Assembly: GCA_004335635.1 (NCBI GenBank)
Contig: QAXH01004059.1
Coordinates: 1-34,168 of the forward strand
DNA length: 34,168 bases
Direction of reading: 5' to 3'
DNA from: Chloromonas sp. AAM2
Taxonomy: Eukaryota > Chlorophyta > Chlorophyceae > Chlamydomonadales > Chlamydomonadaceae
The notes under the pieces are model-generated. The model saw nothing but the letters and a program-made list of their open reading frames with translations. It did no database searches and was not told the DNA's origin. The translations under genes were made by a program, and so were the position numbers. Below, piece by piece: positions 28,107-34,168 of this stretch. Numbering within the stretch: position 1 is the stretch's first letter; each line of letters opens with the position of its first letter.

Positions 28107-31100
28107 ATGAATGCACAGCCGCATTTTGACGCTGGCGGCCACTCGAGGGTATCTGCGGCCGACAGACAACGCACCTTGGTAGATGTCCTGCTTGCTGCAG
28201 CTCTGGAGAGCAGTCCTAGTCGTAGCAAGCCGCAGCTAATGAGCAGCTGTGAAGAGCATGTACCTCTGATGGAAGAGGATACAGTAGCCAGGCAGACTGG
28301 GCACTACGGTAGTGCCAACCAGTGCCAGCCGGTGTCACGAGCAACAGCTACGCCCGCTGTGCCATCAGTGGCTGCTGAGGCTATCACGCCTCAACGACAT
28401 CGTGGCAACCGTCAGGCAGGCCCAGGCGACCAACTTGCGCGCCTGCCTGTGGGGGACCAGCCTCCAACACGTGTTGCTGTTTACAGCCATGGCCAGCACA
28501 TCACACAGCACACGGACAGCCTTCAAGTTCCATCAGGGCCGTCTTTTGCTCGTTGGGCTCACTGCAGCGGCAACATGAGCATGATGCAGCAGGTACGTCC
28601 CAGTGTAGGTGAAGCCCATTGTTGCACAGGTTCATGCTTAGTGTGGAAGATGATTTGGCATGCAACTGTCGCTCGATTCAAACTTTGTGGCAATGTCTTG
28701 TTATGGCTGATGAACGAACCATGATGCCCGTGGTTCATACAGTGGCATGCTGTACTAAGTATTTGGTTTGCTGTGACACAGTCAGACAGTCACGAGCAGT
28801 GGTTGGCGTGCTGGAAAATCATTCACCCATCAAATCCAATCCACACCCATGATTCGTTTTTGTCTTGTTAATGGTGAAGAGGCTTGGTTATGGCCTAACG
28901 CATGTACATGCACTCATGTCTGTTGCGGCAGGTGCATCAGCCTGTATCTCAGGCTCTGTCATCGCCTGGCACGCTCATCTGGCTGCCCTCCTCTCCCGGC
29001 TGGGCTGATCTGTCAGCGTCCCTGGACCAGCTGCTCGCCAGCCCTACCATCTCTCGACCTCAGCACGTCACACCTGCGTTGCCTGCACAACCTGATCAAG
29101 CTTCTTATCCTGCTGCCAGCCCCTCATCGCAGCCGGCACACAGGGAAGCTATGCATGGGGTCGCAGTCACTGCCTGCTGGCCGCAACAGCAGCAGCAGCA
29201 GGTGCGGCTGCACCAGGAGCAACATGAAGATCAGCAGCAACAACAGTGTCACGAGCAAAAACAGCTGCCGCCGCAGCTGCTGCAGGCGCGAGAGCATGAC
29301 GAGCTTCCCTGCCGCATGGTCTGGCAGCATGGCACGGTGACCACCTCTGGCCCTCAAGAAAGCATAGATATAGATCATGCCGCCACAAGCAGCAACCTGT
29401 CCAGACGACATACTTTGTCCGCTGCACTGCCTGACCTCGCTCCGTGTCCATATTCAGCTGCGAGCCAGGTGATGATGAAAGCCACGTATGCCTCAGCACG
29501 AGTCAACGCTGCTGCTGCCTGTTCAGCAGGGTCTGCTGCAGCTGCAGCTGTCAAGCAATTGTTTGGGCCTGCAGCCCACCAAGCACGGGCTGGAACGGAC
29601 TTGGCACCAGCTGCGCCAGACGTGAACCCACCCAGACAGCAGTTTACTGAACAACAGTCAGGGCGCAGCCAGCAGCACCAGCACCAGCATTACTCACGGC
29701 CGCAGCAACAACAGCAGGAGTGCGAATGGCAGGATCAGCGGCTTCAAGAACATGAGGGGCGGTCATCCAACGTGCAGAAGCAGCGGCAACAGCAGCCACA
29801 CTCAACAGGCAGGCTGTATCATCATCAAGATACGCACAATAAGCCAGCAGCACGTTCTTGGTCTGTGGACGGAGGCACCCTCCACAAGGCCATGCATTCT
29901 TGGCAGCAACAATCTGCAGGAATCAGCCAGGCACCAGCCATGAACCGCCGGCATGATGAGAATGCACCCAGCCCGCCTGCCCAGCCTGTCAGGTTTCAAG
30001 TCCCACCTCCACCTTTTCATAACCGTCCACATCAGGATTCAACAAGGGCTGACCAGCTGTGCCAGCAGGTTGAAACGTCTGGCAGCAACCGGGCTACGCA
30101 GCTGTTAGCATGTGGTGGTACAGGAACGCAAGAGTTTGCATGGGGCAGTCCAGGCAGCCAGTCCACATCCATTGGTGCCCTGAGTGGCGCACCTATGTCA
30201 CCCGTCCATGTGATGACCAACCTACCACTAGGTGCAACACCACTCTTTCACATCCCATTCTCAACAGCGCCGTTCACAGCTGGCAGCTGCTTTAATGATG
30301 GCACCAAGGGCACTGATGCCGTCCCTATGGATGTTTGGACCTGCCAACCATCCATGGCATTGCATGTCGGCAGCGAAGACTTGCCAACCTTGCACAGCAA
30401 TACTGGTCCTGCATCAATGCCCAGCAAGTTGGCTAACTCTGACACCAGTGTTCAGGTCGGCATGCACACGGAGGCCCAACACCGGCCTTCTCCTGGCCGC
30501 ATTCCGGCCGCTCGTGACCCCGTCCCACACATGCCACCTGCTGCAGCCAATGTCACACACACACCGCCCACAAACAGCACAGCTGCAGCTGTGGCCTGCG
30601 CAGGGCCTATGCGTACCACAGGCCGACCAACCTTTACCGCAGCTGTACCGGAGACGCCCACATGCAGTGTCGCCGCAGGGCCTGCAGGCGTTAGCGCTGC
30701 CAGTGCACCAAACCCAACCCTTCACCCGGTCCGCAGCTTCGATGGCCGTCCATCAACAGGTGGTGGTCTCAAGCGTCATTCAACTGAACTCGACGCGTCC
30801 TGCTCATATGACTTGCCTGAGGGTGTCATGCACACTGGCATGGGCAGTCTATCCCTGCTGGACGTCAGCCCCTTCAAGCAGGCTAGGAGGGAGGGTTCGG
30901 ACGGCGCAAGGGCCTCTGGTGACGTGATGCTGGCTGCGGCATCACTTTTGGCTGCAAGGAGTGACACAGGTGAGAAGTGGCACGTGTTACTACTCAGGCT
31001 GAGCGCAAGGCGTCGACAATTGTGAGTGCAATGTTTGATCTGCAGCCCTGGGGATGAGCACATGAGAAGAAATGGTCACCTCGACTGGCTGACACAGTCA

Positions 31101-32773
31101 GTTTGTGCAATTGCAAATGAGAGCCGAACATAGGTACAGCAGCTGCACCATATTACGTATGCTGCCCTTACTTTCTATCATGCTGCACTTGATATGGTGA
31201 TGTGCTGAAACAATTTTCCAGCTCCCAAGGCAAAGTATGCACAAACTGCTTTACTGCTCACAGAATACCGACAATTCACAGTAATCACTGAGCCTGGCTG
31301 CAGGAGCTGCTTGCGTGTCAGATGGTAGCCTCCTGCACCAAGGCAAGCCAGGTGCTACGAACAACAAGCCTAGCCAGACCAAGAGGCCTGGAATGTCAGA
31401 CAGCGGCTCACCTGGCGCGCCCTGCAGGGAGCCCATCAGCCCATCATCCACAAGCACCCTGATGCTAGCCCAAGACTGCCAACAGCATGCTAGAAAGCCA
31501 ATAAGGCCTGCACAGCCACCGCCATCTGTGCTGAATACTGGAAACCCATCACCTGCACGACTTGCTACTTATGGCAGCGGTCATTCCTCAATCGGGAGCG
31601 GCAAAGCACAGCTGTTGGCAATGGCGTTGGCTGACAATGGGGCCCACGGCAGCCACATTCAAAATCTTCCCTTGTCAGCTCAGCTCACTGGCAGTGACAG
31701 GGGAAGCAAAAGTCAGGTTGCTGACAGGCTTGACAATACCGCTAATGACTGCACACCTGTTGTCACCGGCATGACTATGAGGCGCAGCAGTAGCAACGAC
31801 AGCCCTGGCCTTGGTGTACCTGCGCTGACTGATGATCAGCTGGGAAGACCGGTCGATGCAGATCCAGCCACAGCACAACTGCCCAGCTGCCTGCGAAAGG
31901 CCATGAATGCAGCCGCAGACGCCGGAGGAAGGAACGATTCCATGCTCCCTCAGCTGCAGACTCGAGGGCACCAGGCAGTGAGGCCTAAACTGGCCAGAGT
32001 AAGGCATTCAGCAGCTGCAAGTTTGTCCGAACTCCTTGCGGCTGCGGTGGGCGATGCGGCAGGCAACGGCATAGTGGCCATTGGGCGGCAGCACTCATCT
32101 GGCCGACAGGCTGGTAGTGGCGCAACTGCTGGTGATAGCCGTTGCATTGGTGCCCAGGTCAACAACATCGTCGTTCCCGGACTACACCGAAGCGTTTACG
32201 AACAGCGCAAGGGTCGAAATGGCAGCATTCGCAGCGATGCTGACGCGGAGAGCGGAGATGACAGGATGGGCGAAGGTGACCCCAGCAGCTGCGGTCAGGA
32301 TCAGCTAGATCTGCCTGTTGCGTCACATCAACAGGTAAGCATTCGATAAGGCGTCCAATAAACGTTGCGGCATTGTGCGATGCAAGACGCACCAGTTCCT
32401 TCGAGATGTGGCATGATGTCGCCATCTCGACGGTATCGTGCAACACAGAAGGAAAATCCGTACTTCATGCTTGCCCCGTACCAATGACTTTGCATTCAAC
32501 CTCACCGTTTTTTCGCAGGTCGAGCGCAATCGTCGAAACGTCATCAATAACCTGATCAATCAGTTGCGCACCATGGTACCTGCGCACGCCGATTCTCCAG
32601 TGACACATTATGTGCGGGGCGACGATCGGCGGCCAAAGCATGCCGTACTCAGGGATTCGATCGACTGCATCACAAAACTCAGGCGAGCAGAGAAGTACTA
32701 TGTGGAGCAGATATCGATTTTACGACAGCAGCTTGCGCAGTGCAATGTTCAGCAGCGCGACGCTCAGCAGTAG
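28107..32773 (+). CDS. bHLH transcription factor with a very long disordered N-terminus
   Basis: A nuclear DNA-binding regulator. Four exons in phase: 28107-28592, 28932-30969, 31304-32334, 32519-32773, giving 1,269 aa. The bHLH is at the C-terminus and spans the last junction. SHQQ (exon 3) joined to VERNRRNVINNLINQLRTMV (exon 4) restores the His-Glu-Arg set (H1183, E1187, R1191) that contacts E-box/G-box DNA. Helix 1 ends at MVP. The loop (AHADSPVTHYVRGDDRRP) is longer than usual. Helix 2 is KHAVLRDSIDCITKLRRAEK, continuing as a zipper-like helix (YYVEQISILRQQLAQ). The rest is Gln/His/Ser/Pro-rich and disordered, with QQQQQ and HQHQH runs typical of activation regions. The start is the first in-frame ATG of the first exon; the frame is open upstream to a possible acceptor at 27985, so more N-terminal exons are possible. 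Target genes cannot be inferred. Confidence 0.88.
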
Positions 32774-32875
32774 CTCTTCCTGGAACTGTATCCGAACTAG
32801 ATTATTGAGATTTGATTCAACTGTTGCACAGGGTCAAACAAACTGTTGCTTAGTGTGGAATATGATTTGGCATGC
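28619..32875 (+). repeat. Same short repeat in the first intron and the 3' UTR of the bHLH gene
   Basis: A 29-bp stretch starting TGCTTAGTGTGGAAGATGAT and ending GGCATGC lies at 28635-28663 (intron 1). It lies again at 32847-32875 (3' UTR) with one mismatch. Both copies are preceded by TGTTGCACAGG (28620-28630 and 32822-32832); the UTR copy has about 12 extra bases in between. Only the two ends of this interval are the repeat. Confidence 0.85.
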
Positions 32876-32987
32876 CAGCCCCGATGGCGTGGACAGGCAG
32901 GCATTCTTGCGCGAAGTCCTGTGCATGTGCTTTTGCACAGCATCCAGTGGCTAGAGCCAAATTTCGCCCTAACAGTGGGCAACCCTC

Positions 32988-32992
32988 TGTAA
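32988..32992 (+). terminator. TGTAA poly(A) signal of the bHLH gene
   Basis: The first TGTAA after the bHLH stop, 215 nt downstream. It gives a 3' UTR of roughly 230 nt that includes the second copy of the 29-bp repeat. Confidence 0.55.
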
Positions 32993-33049
32993 CCCGCTGC
33001 CGAGAGACTTCGGGGCGAAGTTTTCCTTTCGGGCTCACACTGCAAATGT

Positions 33050-33310
33050 GCCGAAACACTTCAAAAACAACACTTCAAACCCACACTTCAAATGACTGCA
33101 GAGACGCATAATGACTTCAGGGACGAGCGATCACTTCAAATGACTGCAGAGACGTGACTTCTAGAGACACTTCAAATGCTGATTTGATTGTTGACTTCAT
33201 GACTGCAACAGGGCTTTTGAAGTGTTAGAGTGCAGAAGTGTTCTGAAGTGTCTTGAAGTGGTTTGAAGTGTCAGAGTGCAGAAATGTTCTGAAGTGTCTT
33301 GCTTGTTTCG
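33050..33310. repeat. Inverted cluster of CACTTCAAA motifs
   Basis: The left part carries CACTTCAAA several times, including a 23-bp direct repeat (CACTTCAAATGACTGCAGAG then ACG) at 33084-33106 and 33132-33154. The right part (about 33220-33300) carries the reverse form, TTTGAAGTG and CTTGAAGTG, also repeated with GTTCTGAAGTGTCTTG. A transcript could fold into a long imperfect hairpin. No coding frame is seen. Confidence 0.8.
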
Positions 33311-33529
33311 GATTTCGGATCTCCGGTGCCAAAAGTGGATCAGCCTTCGACTCCAGCCACAAACATGTAAAATGACTATACAGTGGCTATCTGTAACGAC
33401 CCGTCTTAAATGCCTATGGAACAGGACCCCACTAAAACACCCCCCACTGCAGAGGGACGGCGCTGTTCTGGCGTTAGCCAGACAACAGGGTTTCTACGTA
33501 GAGTCACAGGAGTCCTGAATGAGTCTAAT

Positions 33530-33858
33530 AGACCCTAGATAGACTCTAAGAGACCCTAGATATACTGTAACAGACCCTAGATATACTGTAACAGACCCTA
33601 GATATACTGTAACAGACCCTAGATAGACTCTAACAGACCCTAGATAGACTCTAACAGACCCTAGATAGACTATAGTAGACCCTAGATAGACTCCTTCAGA
33701 CCCTAGATAGACTCTTAGTTGGGTCTAAACAGCTTCCCACAGACCCTGTTTGAGTCCAGCAGGAATCCTGTAGCAGTCCTCAAGCCTCTCATTGACCCAC
33801 TAGATAGATTCACTTAGACCCTAGATAGACTCATTTAGACCCTAGATAGACTCCAGTA
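33530..33858. repeat. 21-bp tandem array (AGACCCTAGATAGACTCTAAC)
   Basis: Nine units start at 33530, 33551, 33572, 33593, 33614, 33635, 33656, 33677 and 33698, each beginning AGACCCTAGATA. Two more, at 33816 and 33837, follow a diverged interval. Variants differ mainly in the last six bases. Every frame meets TAG or TAA, so it is not coding. The CCCTAG core is not the usual algal telomere unit (CCCTAAAA). Confidence 0.95.
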
Positions 33859-33859
33859 A

Positions 33860-34168
33860 CAAATCGTGTGAAATACTTCAGTCTACAACCATCTCAAACA
33901 ATATAGTTGGGTCCTGAGGGTCCTGGGTTGTTTGAAAACTTTCTTATAAAGCAGTTTCTGATAGGGGACTTTAACCTAAACCCGGGACTCCCAGGACCTT
34001 TTCCACCAATCCTAATCAATGTAATCTATGTTCAACATCTTCCTTTTCAATCCAGTGTAAAACCAACCATTTATACCATTTGTCTTTTTCTGTTTTCGAG
34101 GTATATTGTTTATCTGATTCATAGCAATCCCAAATGCTGTCATCGTCATCTTATCATCAGCTGACCTT
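33860..34168. other. AT-rich tail at the window end, nothing assigned
   Basis: Base composition shifts to AT-rich after the 21-bp array. A plus-strand open frame from 33907 contains FLIGDFNLNPG, which recalls the GDFN motif of LINE endonucleases, but the residues around it do not fit that family. It may be the edge of a repeat that continues outside the window. Confidence 0.3.

Noticed and set aside
33907..34164. Possible LINE endonuclease fragment (GDFN motif)
   Set aside because: Only four residues match. The flanking sequence is low-complexity AT-rich and lacks the other endonuclease or reverse-transcriptase motifs.
1..34168. CRISPR array, rRNA or tRNA genes, bacterial operon signals
   Set aside because: The tandem arrays lack spacers, no cloverleaf or rRNA core was recognised, and the genes are spliced eukaryotic genes.

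Overview
The window is eukaryotic nuclear DNA, almost certainly from a chlorophycean green alga. It holds four intron-rich genes. Short exons are bounded by GT..AG introns, and TGTAA, the poly(A) signal used by volvocalean and related algae, lies downstream of three of the four stops. One gene encodes a plant-type vacuolar sorting receptor. Introns are full of small tandem repeats and GCATGC-rich sequence. The species cannot be fixed from sequence reading alone. The exon models below were built by hand from splice sites and checked for codon phase across every junction given.

Layout. (1) Minus strand, from about 10209 (tentative start) past the left edge: a large chromatin protein with an HMG-box-like N-terminus, a long basic/acidic disordered segment with AT-hook-like motifs, a SAND domain, a PHD plus extended PHD (ePHD) cassette of the ATX/BRPF type, an AT-hook linker, a second SAND domain and an acidic tail. 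Its 3' end is outside the window. (2) Minus strand, 15930-11623: a complete nine-exon nucleotide-sugar transporter of the SLC35A / CMP-sialic-acid-transporter-like group, 505 aa. (3) Plus strand, 16357-24991: a complete 18-exon vacuolar sorting receptor (VSR/BP-80 family), 836 aa, with signal peptide, PA domain, VSR central region, EGF-like repeats, one membrane span, the YMPL sorting signal and an unusually long cytosolic tail. (4) Plus strand, 28107-32773: a four-exon bHLH transcription factor, 1,269 aa from the chosen ATG, with the DNA-binding domain at the extreme C-terminus. Genes 2 and 3 are divergent and share a 426-bp upstream region; both products act in the Golgi/endomembrane system. 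The other two are nuclear regulators with no evident link to them.

Intergenic and terminal sequence. About 3 kb between genes 3 and 4 holds a 412-bp element with perfect 33-bp terminal inverted repeats and other short repeats. The last 1.1 kb is repeats: a CACTTCAAA inverted cluster, a 21-bp tandem array, then an AT-rich tail.

The most unusual feature is in gene 1. A 42-bp minisatellite has amplified the end of an exon together with its 5' splice site, placing six donor sites in a row. Two other places show partial duplication of a splice site (3922-4059 and 13701-13788). No CRISPR array, rRNA, tRNA or prokaryotic-type operon was seen.
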